64,000 nt of DNA from Hyperoplus lanceolatus (Eukaryota > Chordata > Actinopteri > Uranoscopiformes > Ammodytidae), in assembly GCA_026929865.2 (NCBI GenBank), contig CM049418.1, positions 8,257,501 to 8,321,500 of the forward strand, given 5' to 3'. A program made the position numbers and the translations under genes. This document shows positions 38,005 to 50,200 of the stretch, piece by piece. Within the stretch, counting starts at the first letter, position 1, and each line of letters opens with the position of its first letter. The notes beneath the pieces are model-generated. The model made no database searches. It was not told the origin of the DNA and saw only the letters and a list, made by a program, of their open reading frames with translations.

Positions 38005-38014
38005 TTCCTGTTTC
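38005..38014 (-). promoter_or_regulatory. IRF-ETS composite element upstream of btla-B
   Basis: Minus-strand GAAACAGGAA matches GAAANNGGAA, 89 bp upstream of the btla-B ATG. A matching element lies at a similar distance from btla-A. Confidence 0.38.
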
Positions 38015-39868
38015 TTTGGTGTATACAATCCCCCTTCACAGAATACGCTCTTTTTTCAATTCAACATTTTTGTTTCAATGGTATTAGATTATTTTACAAG
38101 TAAAACAGTACAAAAAAGAAGTCAGAAGTGATTGAATAATATATTCTTGATTAAAATCCGACAGGTATTGATACATATTATGTTATCTGATTGCACAAAA
38201 TGATGAGATTATTATTACATTTATCTAGTTAAAGATACACAATCAATAATTCTGAAAATGGACATAATTACAGAAGCACATTAGTCATTCGTACAGTTGG
38301 AAAATTAGTCAACGGTTAAAATGGTGCATGTTGTGAGGGTAAATTCAAGTCATGGATGCACTGCAGCAGCACAAAGTCACAATTGTCGCCTTTAACGTAT
38401 AAACCAAGATAACAAACAAATCCATATTAGTTTAAAGACAGTTTGCAAAAGTTCTGTTATTATACATTTAGTTTGGTGAGAGAAAGTGCTGGCATCTCCA
38501 ACGCTGCAGATTCAGCCTTAGGACGTCATAGCCTGACTTCTTCCCTTTCTCAGTTCTCTGTTAGAGGATGAGACTGGTTTACTTCCATATTGCCTATTGT
38601 CAACCAATCCAATGACATAGCCAAATCATCATAACATGCGTGGTCCATCTTTCCCATCATGTCCGCGGCACTAAAGCCCCAATCATATTGACTCTTGCTG
38701 AAGATTTAAAACTTTAAAAACAGCTCACAAATATACTGTAGTTTAATTTTTGAACAGTAGCATACGTTACTTAGACAGGAGGAAATAGTGCATTGATTGA
38801 GGACTATTTCAGTAATAGTTCCACATTGGTACTGTAGTCTGTATTTGTGACAGCAGGACTTGTTTGTAAGCTTGAGTCAAAATGAACTACAGTGTGTGTT
38901 CTTGGTGATGAAGAAATGCTTATTGATGTTGAATAAGATAAGACTTTTGATATAACAAGTTAGTTGTTTCAATTATCTTTGTTTTTTGGTTTGTGATGGG
39001 AGTTGTTGACAATGAAGAAAGTACAGAATATCACCAGCCTTATCCTTAACTTGTATGCCATATCGGGATTGATCACAACGTTTTACAGTATGATTTGAAG
39101 AAATGCTTCACCATGGCACCAGCCTGATTATATCAGTATCATTTTCAGGCAAGCACATTAATACAAATGTTACTGTTACATGATGCAAACTAGACAACCA
39201 CATGGCTAAAACAATATCAGTACCTTGTTGTCTTTAGTCTTCAAGAGGCAACCATAGTAGCCTATTGACCTTTTCCAAGGTTGTTGGCATGAAAAGTAAG
39301 AATTCGCAATGGAAAGGTTAGCAATTCAACAAAAAATATCCAGGCTAGTCAGCTCCTGTGTTGCACAGGTATTATATTAGGTATTTATTGCTTATGTCGA
39401 ATTAATAATTGTTCATGGTGTTTGCAAAGACAGAAAGGTACCTTTTCTATTTGGATTCAGTCATGACAAGCCATGTATAATATTGTCTGTACTGTTTTCG
39501 ACATGTTGTTTTGCTTACCTGTCACACAAAGCTGTTAATTCACATTGGTAGCCTACTGTATTTGCAGTTTATGACATGACGAATTGAAATGAAGTGGAAA
39601 CCACAGCCGAACTGGCGCAATTGTAGTTTTGTGCCAGTTTGGTTGTTGACTTGACTTTACTTCGGCTCCTATGGAGTGCACCCATTCTTACCGGTTAATA
39701 ATGACCTCACAAAATTTGCATTAAAGCAGGGCCTTTTTAGCACCAACTAAATGGTGAAGATGCTAAATGTAGCGCTTACATAAGGGCCAATCTTGACATT
39801 GGTAGATCTGTACCCCTTGTTGTGGGAGGGTAATTGTATACCCAATTGAAATGTCTTCCAGTGCTCCT
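38015..39868. other. spacer between btla-B promoter and btla-A 3' end
   Basis: No coding exon is visible. TTTATT at 39384-39389 is AATAAA on the minus strand, 480 bp past the btla-A stop, and could be its polyadenylation signal. Confidence 0.35.
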
Positions 39869-42800
39869 CTAGTGTCTAGTGGGTGTTGGGTCTTTAACAC
39901 GGATGGCTGCGTACTCTGAGCTCTCCTCCTGCTGGGGCCTCCGGGGCCGAGGAGCCGCCCCCGCTGGAGGCTGATGGTTGAGGGCAGCGTAGACGACAGA
40001 ACTCCCCTCTTCCTCCACCTCACCCCTCTGCCTCTCCCTGTCCCTCTCTTTCACCTTGCCGTGAACGTGCTTGTTGTCTCTGGTTGGTGGCAACTCACTG
40101 GCTTCAGATGGCCGTGTCTTCCTTCGAGTGGATCTCCGAGACGGCGGCACACAGGGGCTTCCACGTGGCGAGGGCTGGAGGCTGGCGTGTGTGAAGGGTT
40201 GCTCGACCATGGGGATCGCCATATACTGCAAAGATTTAAAGAACAAAAAAACATTGACATGTTTGAAGCAATAAGATTTAATGAGGTGGCTGTTTGAAAT
40301 GTATCCTGGTCTCACCTGATTTTCAGTGAGTGTCTCTTTCTTCTGTTGCCCTGCGTGACGACATTTGGGTGAAGTTGGTTACTAGATTGTGTCCTGCATG
40401 GCGTATTCATTCAAATACACTCTGGCATTTAATCTCACAATGGAGAGTTTTCCTTTTAATGAATAAGAAATCACACCTTTACACCCTTGCATTAATGCAA
40501 CAGATATTATTATCACCACGATGACGAATACCACGATCCCAGCAGCAGTGTACGCGTATAACCACAGATTTTCTTCAGGTTTAGAATCCAAAGATGTACT
40601 CTCTCCTAAAGAAAGAGGGAGCTTGACTCAAGATTAATGTGTTTATGTTTTAAAACGTATGTATTCTCATTCAAATGTACATATTTCTTACTTGCGTTAT
40701 TCTTCTCTGTATCATTGCTACCCTCTAGATCACACAACACACAACAGAGAGTCTTAATTCATAGTGATACAAAGACAGTTGTGTTATCCAAATGAAGCCA
40801 AAATTAAGTATTACATTTGTTAATTAATTATTCAGTAGCTGTAAGAAATTCAAGATGTTATGTCTACAATTCGTGGGACACTTAATTTCAGTAAAGATGT
40901 CAAAACTACAGTAAAATTCACACTCACCAAGGACTGAGACGTTGATGGCATGACTCACACTGCCTCCAAATTGACACTGATACAGACCTGAGTGGCTTGT
41001 GAGTATTTGTTTAAAGACCAAATGTGATATCCCTTCTAAAGGGTTTGAAAGTGTCCACTCTGTTTTAATGTGACTGGCACTGCTGACATTGACGGGAACA
41101 TGTTTTTTCTCAAGTTTATGCCAGGAGACTGTTGGTGGGGAATCGTTGCAGAAACGTACAGGACAGTCAATACTAAGACATTCCCCAGGGGTAGCATTAT
41201 AAACCGTGTAGCGGCGTACCCTAATTTCAATGTCACATCCTGAATCTTCACCTGCAAGGGGAAAAATAACAACGATTACTCGATTGTTCACTGTGTTGCT
41301 GTTATGTTGCATTTCAATCTGACGGCAGCTCGTGATAAAAGAAGATGACATCTAGATCTTGAAAACAACAGCAACAAAAGTTTTTTTTTAATGGGGTTTC
41401 CTCAACACCTTAAATTCAATTGCATGGGAATACAAGCCAAAATCATCCCATTCATTATCAGGATTATTCTCAGTACCATACAACATAATTCCTACTGATA
41501 TAATTCTTTAAAATAAAGTGACTTGGACACACAGATAAATTGGTTAAAATTGATGGATGGGTCAATTAAAAATGCTTTGTTTGCGGCGGTTGAAATGCTG
41601 CTGACTAACTCCATGAAAAGGTCGAATTCAAGACTTTTAAAGATACTCTGAAGAGAATGGTTTTGGGAGTTGTCGCACTGGTTAAAGGACACCAAACACA
41701 ATTTAAAATTCATATTTGGAGGTTCATACTTTAGAATTTAGATTGTGAAAGTGACATAGGAAGCAAATAAATTGATCATATGCGATAACACAAGGTAACA
41801 GGATGAGAAAATATGACGTTTGACTTAACAAAGTAGAAATGAAAACTTAAAAACTAAGCACACAGAGACAAAACGATTTGGTGACATTTCAGTTTGCGAT
41901 GAGTGGAAAAATAATTTGCATGGGATCCAGCGGTTTGAAGGAACTGAGAGTTACTTCAGGTCACCTAAGCAACCAGGTTTCAAGGGGGAACTTAAAAAAA
42001 ATTACTTTGCATGACTACTTGGTCCATTTAGTAGCTGTCCTGAAGCTTTTTTAAGAAATGATCTTAAATTGCTCATAAAAAAACTATTTTAAATCTATAT
42101 AGTTTATTTCCATGACGACTGCAAGTGAGAGGTGTGTGATAAAACTCAAAATCATCAAATTTGGAGGTGCTTTTCTCAGAGACAGTTATTTCCTGACATT
42201 CAATGTTCACCTTTCAGATCTGATGGGGTGAGTGATCAAAACTCTCTGCAAGTACAGAGTTAAGTTAGCTCTTAGTAGAATAAACTTAAATCTGATTTTG
42301 TCACCAACATGAGTCATCATCGAATAATACCTGTCTTGCAAACGAGTAACTTTTTCGCTCCTGTGTCTAAATCTTTACCGCAATAGCACAAGGAACATCG
42401 CGTGGGCCGACAATTAATAAAGCCAATGAGTAATATGGAGGTTTTCTGTGCCTTTTTCCGTAAAAACATTGTCTCTCTTTTGTGTCCGTCTTAACATCTC
42501 TAAATGTTTCCATCATGCTCCCACACGAGCCTCCTGTTGTGGAAGAAATTAAGTGAAAGTGAAATTTTTTGTGCACCTGAAAGAGAGACTGTGCAGCCTT
42601 CACCTTAGCTCAAGTTCAACAGGCCTGGGTTTGGGAAATGACTGTTGGCCAACTCACATGTTTGTGAGAACTTCATTTCCATATTCAATCCAAATCATGT
42701 GTGGATGTGTGCACTTTAAAGTTCACAATCTTTACAAAAAAATTAAAAATCAGACCTCCAACCATTATCTGAATATTTTGAAAAGTGGTTACATGAGCAC

Positions 42801-43007
42801 ACTTTTGAATCAACACATCACAGGTCTACAGTAGAGAAGAATATTGTCGGTGACACAAACAATCAGACAGCACAATATGCTTAGAAAAAATATTAACTTA
42901 CTGTCAGCGTTTAAGCTGAGGAGCAGAGCTGCCAGGATGGACACATGCAGGACGGTCCAGCGGCGGCGAGGCCTCATGATGGGAACGCTCAGAAAACCTC
43001 CAGTCAT
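39869..43007 (-). CDS. btla: B- and T-lymphocyte attenuator (btla-A, full inhibitory tail)
   Basis: Minus-strand exons 42902-43007, 40928-41251, 40692-40724, 40477-40605, 40316-40350 and 39869-40225 join to 327 aa. A start at the second ATG (42975-42977) gives 317 aa and a cleaner signal peptide. Order: signal (LHVSILAALLLSLNA), one Ig domain (CDIEIRVRRYTVYNATPGEC, CPVRFC, TVSWHKL, SGLYQCQFGG), short stalk, TM (AAGIVVFVIVVIIISVAL) and a tail of about 135 aa. The tail carries VVYAAL (Y288, ITIM) and SEYAAI (Y314), aligning with the ITIM and ITSM of mammalian BTLA, which recruit SHP phosphatases. The ITSM Thr at -2 is Ser here. A separate YMAI begins exon 6. No YxN Grb2 motif is seen. The CD200-BTLA neighbourhood matches mammals. 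Strong call. Confidence 0.9.
42555..42564 (+). promoter_or_regulatory. ISRE-like element in btla-A intron 1
   Basis: GAAAGTGAAA is an exact GAAANNGAAA match in the first intron of btla-A, about 340 bp downstream of its signal-peptide exon in the direction of transcription. Confidence 0.3.
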
Positions 43008-43112
43008 CTTCCAGTCGCATCCAATCTGAGTGGGTCACCTTCCGCAGAGCACATCATTATTTGGTTCGAAAAACAGAAGTGCTGAACCCGAGATGATATA
43101 TCTACAAGTTGC

Positions 43113-43122
43113 TTCCTCTTTC
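43113..43122 (-). promoter_or_regulatory. IRF-ETS composite element upstream of btla-A
   Basis: Minus-strand GAAAGAGGAA matches GAAANNGGAA, 106 bp upstream of the btla-A ATG. Confidence 0.38.
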
Positions 43123-44298
43123 TACTCTCAGTTCGCTCCCCCTATAGCCTACCTCTACCTCTTTCCCCCTTTAAAGCAAGGGGAGGGAAGGTTGGTGGGT
43201 GGGTGGTCCTGCTTCTGCAAAAGTTGCAGGTCCAATGCAGAGAAGCATCTCAGATCACGAGGAAGGGGGCTTCCCACAGTTTCAGCAAATATCTCAAGTT
43301 TTTACTACGATCTGCCTCCTACCCTATGCTGCCCTCACTCTGACTGCACCTCTCTTCTCACTTCCGAGTCGTGTCTGTATGTGCACCTTGACGTCGGCTT
43401 CATCACTTCTTGGCACAGTCTGTGGTTCACTCTTTTTTCTTTTTTTCAAGCTGACTTCCTCCCCTCTCCCCTCTCCCTTCCTCTGTACCTTCACAATCTG
43501 CGTCTCCTGCAAGTCGTGTGCGGGCTCTAGCATGCAGCCGTGTGGTTTCAGAGGAGGATGGACCATCAGCATGGGGACTGCTCATCTGTGACCGAATCTG
43601 ACACAGTCAGGTTTTAAAGGACGATCCACATAGGCTACACAACACATCAAGTTCATATATGGAAATATTATATATAATTGAAATAAAAGTCTGTCGCAAA
43701 ACCTTGTTTTGTTGCTGTGACACACATGTAATTAGGCTAAATGAAAATACAATTTAAAGACGTATTCAGATTTTTTACAGGTGAAAGGAAAAATAGGCCT
43801 ATGTACCTGTGACCAACAGAATTACAATTAGGCTAAGTGTGCTACATTCAAACATCCATATAGCCTAATTAAATCTGAAAGTAAAGACTTATTTTGACTA
43901 AGGCCTACGTATAGGCAGGCTAACTTAGATAGGCCTATTATAGTTACATTTATTTGACTACCAACATTTTCCTCCGATTAGTTTAATCTATATGACAATG
44001 CATCATATTTTGGCACTTGCAGAAAAATGAGTAGGCCTACAAAACTGAAAAATATCATATTACAAAGCAAAACTGAATAGCCTATTTAGTGTGATATCGT
44101 CAGGGAATTCGAGCAGTGGGACCAGTTGCGGTTGTGTGGGATGACAATAAAATCACAGTTTTTGAGACAGAAATAGTCTGTTTTTTCTATGGACAAACAG
44201 CGCAGACATACGGCGTTCAGGATCAGTGCAGGCATTGAGGGCGAGAGACTCGACGTTAACGTAATGACGTGCATCACTACGTCTACGACGAGCCGAAA
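43123..44298. other. shared upstream region of btla-A and u2af1
   Basis: btla-A (minus) and u2af1 (plus) are head to head, with start codons 1.29 kb apart. The stretch holds the 5' ends of both genes. Long open frames at 43030-43591 have no domain signature. Near 44258 the sequence AATGACGTGCAT is CRE-like, 40 bp before the u2af1 ATG. Confidence 0.4.
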
Positions 44299-47200
44299 AT
44301 GGCGGAATACCTGGCATCCATTTTCGGCACAGAGAAAGACAAGTAAGTTTTATTCATTATATGTTTCACTTCACGCTCAAACGAGGTGGTATGTACAAAG
44401 TGTGTGTTCGGTGGTTCATCCTAGGCCCCTGCGTGCCTCAGTTTGTCGCTGGAGCTCTGCTGAATGTCCCAGACAAGCTTTCATTAGCAAGGGGATGCTA
44501 ACACTGAGCTAACGATTTGAATGAAACTCAGGAATGAACCATATCTAACCTGCAGCTCCTGGGGGCTGCTGGTTTACTGTCGTTAGTACATATGTGACCA
44601 CTGCAGAAATTCATTGTAGGTCAGTAAATAACCGGGTAACGTGAAGCTTCGTTGAATTAACGAGCTTGTTAGCAGCAGAGGAACAGCCCTGCTCAGGCGG
44701 GTTGTTTTGTTCAGTCACACCGGTGGAGTGCAGCAAAAGGCACCCTGGACACTAGTTGCAAATAATCTCGCGATATGTTTATTGTGCGTTATTTCCACTA
44801 ATTATGCAATAAGTTAAAGCAGGGTTCCTACCACATTAAAATGGCTTAAAGAGCACTGGATAAGTTATTCTAAATATAAGGCCTAAATTGAGGTTAAAAT
44901 ATCTTGAATAAATATTTCAAACGCCTAGAATGCTAAGACAAAGGGAGTAGTATTCAAGCAATATTTTTTCTGACTTTGCCATTTGAAAGCTTCAAATAAT
45001 GGGTCACATCTATTTTTATTTGAATAATTTTCAGATGAGCTGTTTAAACGTTGAGAAGCTGACTTACATCATGTTTTGCTATTTTTCATGGAGTTTGTCG
45101 ACATTCATCAAAATGTAGAATATCGCCAGCCTGGTCCTTTAAAACAAAAGTAAACCATTAGGTATGATGACACTGTTCCTTCTTTTTTTCCAGGGTCAAT
45201 TGTTCCTTCTATTTTAAAATTGGAGCGTGCAGACATGGAGACCGCTGCTCGAGATTGCACAACAAACCAACTTTCAGCCAGGTAAGGAATGAAGATGCCA
45301 CCAAAAAGAATTGCTTTAAGCTGGGAACACACCGCACTGGCCGCGCGGCGAGATTACATACAAAGTCAATGTACTAGCGCGTGGCCGCGCGTCCACCCAA
45401 TAATCGGCGTCCAGCGGCCGGCGGCGGGTGCTCAGGAGAGGCGCGTGGATCGGGAGCGCGGCCATTTGCGGCGTGTAGAAATTGCGCATCTTTTTCTGCG
45501 GCGCCGCCGGGCACCGCGCCTCCACAGCCAATCAGCGTTGAGATTGCAGACCCGGTGGTCTGCAAGACGAGGTGGGCGTGTGGCGTGAGGACATTGGGCT
45601 TCCAATACATTCTGCAAATATGTGTATTTTGCATCTGTTTAGCTGTTGGTTGTACTTTAGCCAAGGTAGTGCCGGTTAGCATAGTGAAACTCACCCTGCT
45701 GTGTGCTGTTCCTGAGGATAATATGAACCCAAAGTTGACGGCAGTGGTGTGGAATTCCAATATAGTACAGCGAAGCACCGGTACTGTCCTCCGTCAGCCG
45801 GCACACTTTCACTTTCAGGTAGGCTGATGTCTGCCTTTATTTTTGCAGCTGAGCACACACTACTGTTGTTATTGTGTTTAGTATGTTGCTGAATTACTAT
45901 TAATATGTGTGTATTTTCGATCGGGGTGCGTCTTCATGCTGTTTTGATGATATTTGTGACATGACTGCCGGTGTACACAGTGTACCTACATCTGTATTTT
46001 TTGGCACAGCTGGACCATGTTGTTGTTGTTGTTGCACCGTAAGTGTGACGGGTCTGATCTCGGCGTCGGCGTCAGGAATATATGGCCCAATATGATCAAG
46101 CGGCGAGCCTCTTGCGGTCACACGGCCAACCGCCGCCTTCGATGTGGCGGCCAGTGGCCGCGGCGGCGGCTGCGGTTAATATTGCCCAATATGACCAAGC
46201 GGCGAGCCTCCTGCGTTCACGCGGCCAATGCGGTGTGTTCCCGGCTTTGTGAAGTTTGACATACAGTTTCAAAATAATAGCAATGTGTTTAAAAAAGTGA
46301 GGCAAGTTCAAAATCCTTATCATGGCTTTTATTTCCAAACCTGCAAATGCATTGGGGACATTGCACATTCTATTCCAAATCCAAGAATGCAGAAACATTT
46401 GTCAAATGTTAAAGGAATATTAGACTGTTCAAAAAAATAGCAGTGTCTGCATTTTTCTTCACAACTCAAACATTTGCTGTATCAACTGAAAAATGCATGA
46501 AGATTTCTGTCTTCAAAGTGTACCGTGGCTTGGATTTAGTGTTTGGGGGTCGTCTGACAAACTGTCTGCGGCCCCTATTCAAGCCACAGTACACTTTGAA
46601 GACAGTGAAGCATGGTGGCACAGACATCATGTTATGGGGATGTTTCTCATACTATGGTGTCGGGTCTATTTATCGCATACCATGGATCATGGATCAGTTT
46701 GGATACATTAGAATACTTGAAGAGGTCATGTTGCCTTATGCTGAAGAGGAAATGCCCTTGAAAGGGGTGTTCCAACAAGTCAACAACCCCAAACAGACCA
46801 GTAAGCGAACAAGATCTTGGTTCCTGACCAACAAGATTAACGTTATGGAGTGGCTAGCCCAATCCGTGGACCTTAATCCAATAGAAAACCTATGTGGTGA
46901 CATCAAAAATGCTGTTTTTGAGGCAAAACCAAGAAATGCAGAGGAATTGTGCAATGTAGTCCAATCGTCCTGGGCTGAAACACCTGTTCACAGGTGCCAT
47001 AAATTGGTCATAAATTGGCCTGCAGCACAGATTTGAAGCCGTTCTCAGAAACAGAGGTTATACAACTAAATATTAGTTAAGTGATTCATAGGAAAGCATG
47101 TATTTTTCAGTTGATACAGTAAATGTTTGAGTTGTAAAGAAAAATGCAGGCACTGCGGCAGAGCTGGAATGGAAAGTGTTGCCTGCCATCTGGAGCAATT

Positions 47201-50200
47201 CAGGGTTAAATGTCTTGCTCAAGGACTTGTGTACAGGAGGCCGGGATAAAACCACAAACCCTCGCCAGGAATAGGCAACCTGCTGTACCTGCTGAGCCAC
47301 AGCTGTCTCAATATTTATCCTCTGACTCATCAAAGCATGTCGCCGTTTCATCCACTGATCGGTTTTTCAAAATATATCCATTTTATCTTCTATGAGGCAA
47401 AACATGTGCATGCTCAATTGAGTATATTGGCATTGCGATCTCTCAGACATGACAGCACTGTGAATGAGATTCTTCCTCTGAATTTACACTTACTGTTTAA
47501 AGTACTGTATATTGGGTTCAAATTATTCCAAGCCAATGGGAATGTTTTGGTAATGTCAGTAAGTAGGCAAAAACTTGCTCCGTCATTCATTCGCTATTTT
47601 GTAATTTCCTTTGCCCTGCAGTTGTATTTCAAAGCTCATGTTTTGCAGTCATGAACTTCTCTATAAGTCTAGAGCTCTATCCAATTAGATCTAAGATCTG
47701 CTCTCAGAAATATTCACAAAGCCGTTTACGACCCATCTTTTTAATCTGGCTTTTGTATGATGCTTCTCTTTCTGTTTTACTTACTTGTTACTATGTTTAT
47801 GTCATCATTGTACATTTTAGACTCTTTTTTTGCTAGGTGTGTTGTAAATAAAATGGCTGACTGACTTACTTACTTACTATGACAATCAAGTACATGTTAA
47901 AATAGAAGTTGATTTAATTTAAAAAAGAGCACAAAACTTGAATCCTATCTGACCATGTGCCTTTTCTTGTTCTTTTGTCGCCTGCAGACCATCTTGATTC
48001 AAAACATCTACCGTAATCCCCAGAACAGTGCACAGACGGCCGATTCTTCTCGCTGTAAGTTGAAAAAAAGTTTTTCATCATCTTTCTTTTTTGTTTCCTG
48101 AAATTGATGTTCACATATGACAGCAGGTGTGAGGTACAGCTTCAGCCCTGCTGGCTATAAACCCACTTTGGACCCCATCTCCTCAGGTATCCCAAACTAA
48201 ATATTCAGTCATCCATTGGTTATCGCCTAATCCCAAAAAACAAGCTTCCAATATGTGTTTTTCAACCTTGTGCTGCTGAGTCGTCACAACTTCCAGTGCT
48301 GGCCGTAAGGGTAAGATAATTGATGCCAAGACAAACAAGACAAACGGTACTAACAGCCTGTGCTGATAATGTTAAAATACCTAGAAGTGGGTTTTTCTAA
48401 GTGTGTGCAGTACATATATGGAGCAGCAGTCTAGTAGAGCTGAAGCCGTACCTCACATACAGGTAAGTGTAAGACTTGTTTGTTTTTGCTGTGGGCCCCA
48501 AACGTAAATCATACATCCAGGGAATTTAAAAGCATTGCATTCACTCTGCCATTGAAAACTAGTGTAACTTCAGCCTTACATTTAAATGTCTATTCAAAAG
48601 TCCATTTATCAGCATCCTTCCTCAGACAAAGGGCTTCATCTAAAATAACCTTCTCTTTGTTAGATTTGAAAGTGAAATAAAACCGTCACCTGTAGTGCAG
48701 ACCATATAAAGATCAGGCTTGTTTATAAATCATATCTTGAATGCGGTTGCACAACACAAGACCCTTTGACGCCTTTGACGCCTTTGACGCCTTTATCGTT
48801 TTAGGATACAGCTTGATGTCATTAACATCCATTTAGTGCCTGATTACATTGGCAAACAACTCTGGAAACCAATTTACCACCAAGTAAAGGTGATGCATTA
48901 CTGTTAATGAGTAGCATACAGATGCATCAGAGTGGTGAAGTCGGGTTTAACATTCACATTGCATGAATAACAAAACACAATGGGTTAAATTGGGTGCCTC
49001 TCTTTAAACTTTTGTGCTCATATGAAAACATGTCACCTTTTGATCTATTAATTTGATTTGTCAATAAATTCTTTTAACCTACTGTCTGTATATCATAGAG
49101 TATAAACACTTACAGGAATAAATGACAGGCCTTTTTCTGCCAAACAAAACCTTTAAGAAGCGTAAAGGAGCAAATATATCACAACAAGAAATATTTAAAG
49201 AATCAGCAAAAATCTAAAACAGTGGCCCTTTCTCAGATCTTGAATACACCTTTATCTATCACATAATTGCTAATTAGAGATATAATATCAAACTGAGATC
49301 TTTAGATTCTAAAGATCTCAGTTTGCTGACAGAAACATTTTCTAATCACATTTTTTCCCTCCCCAGCTTTATTTTGGTTGATTTCTGTCACAGAAGTTTA
49401 CGTTTTGTATTTCAGACCATTTCCCTCTTGAACATTTACCTTCATAACCTTGAAACCTCTGCCCAGTCTGCTGATGGTTTACACTGTAAGTTCCCCTTTC
49501 ATCCACAGGACCCTCCAGCACCGACTGCACTTCATTTACTGTGTCACACCTCCCCACATGAATTTGGCCTAGTGTGCAGGAGATGTTTACTGCATCACAA
49601 CAGAATAAGTGGCCAAATTCTGTATTGCGTGTTTTCCTGGCCTAACTCTTAAGTACCTGTGTCAATGCTGTGCAATAATGTGCACACCTTTGGTATCGGA
49701 TCCCTAATTTAGCTGAAATGAAAGACTTCAAAGCTATAAGAAACGGACTGTTTCTGTGTTCATCGCCTTACACTTAACAGTTTCACATTGAGTACACATT
49801 TTTCTGCTTTTGATTCAACGATGCAGGTTTTCTACTGGTGCTTAGGCAATTCTTCTCAATGAAAGAGCCAGGGGAGGATTTACCTAAACATACGTTCTGT
49901 GGTATTACGTCATGGCTTCCTGCGCACAGTGTACATGACGTTATGCAAACAAGGAAGGTGACACAGTGGCAAATACTTTTAAGGCCCGGACACACCGGCC
50001 CGATAATCGCCGTTGTAGAGTCTGGAGGGGGCGGAGACACGAATCTGTTTGGTGTGTGCCATGAAATCGGTCGTCGTAGATGTCGTCGGGCTTCTTTTGG
50101 GTCGATTGAACATGTTCAATCGGCGGCGGGCAGTCTTTCAGTTGGAGCAATTTGATTTGTGGAGGGCTAGCGAATCAGTGAAGCCCGGAAGTGAGGCGGG

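Noticed and set aside
39974-40297. 107-aa plus-strand frame
   Set aside because: It is antisense to the btla-A tail exon, whose ITIM and ITSM-like motifs support the minus strand.
43030-43591. Open frames of 166 and 130 aa upstream of btla-A
   Set aside because: Low-complexity, overlapping in two frames, no recognisable domain; most likely promoter and 5' flank sequence.
45374-45827. Several GC-rich open frames up to 148 aa
   Set aside because: They fall inside a MITE with clear inverted ends and have no domain; frames are open because of GC content.
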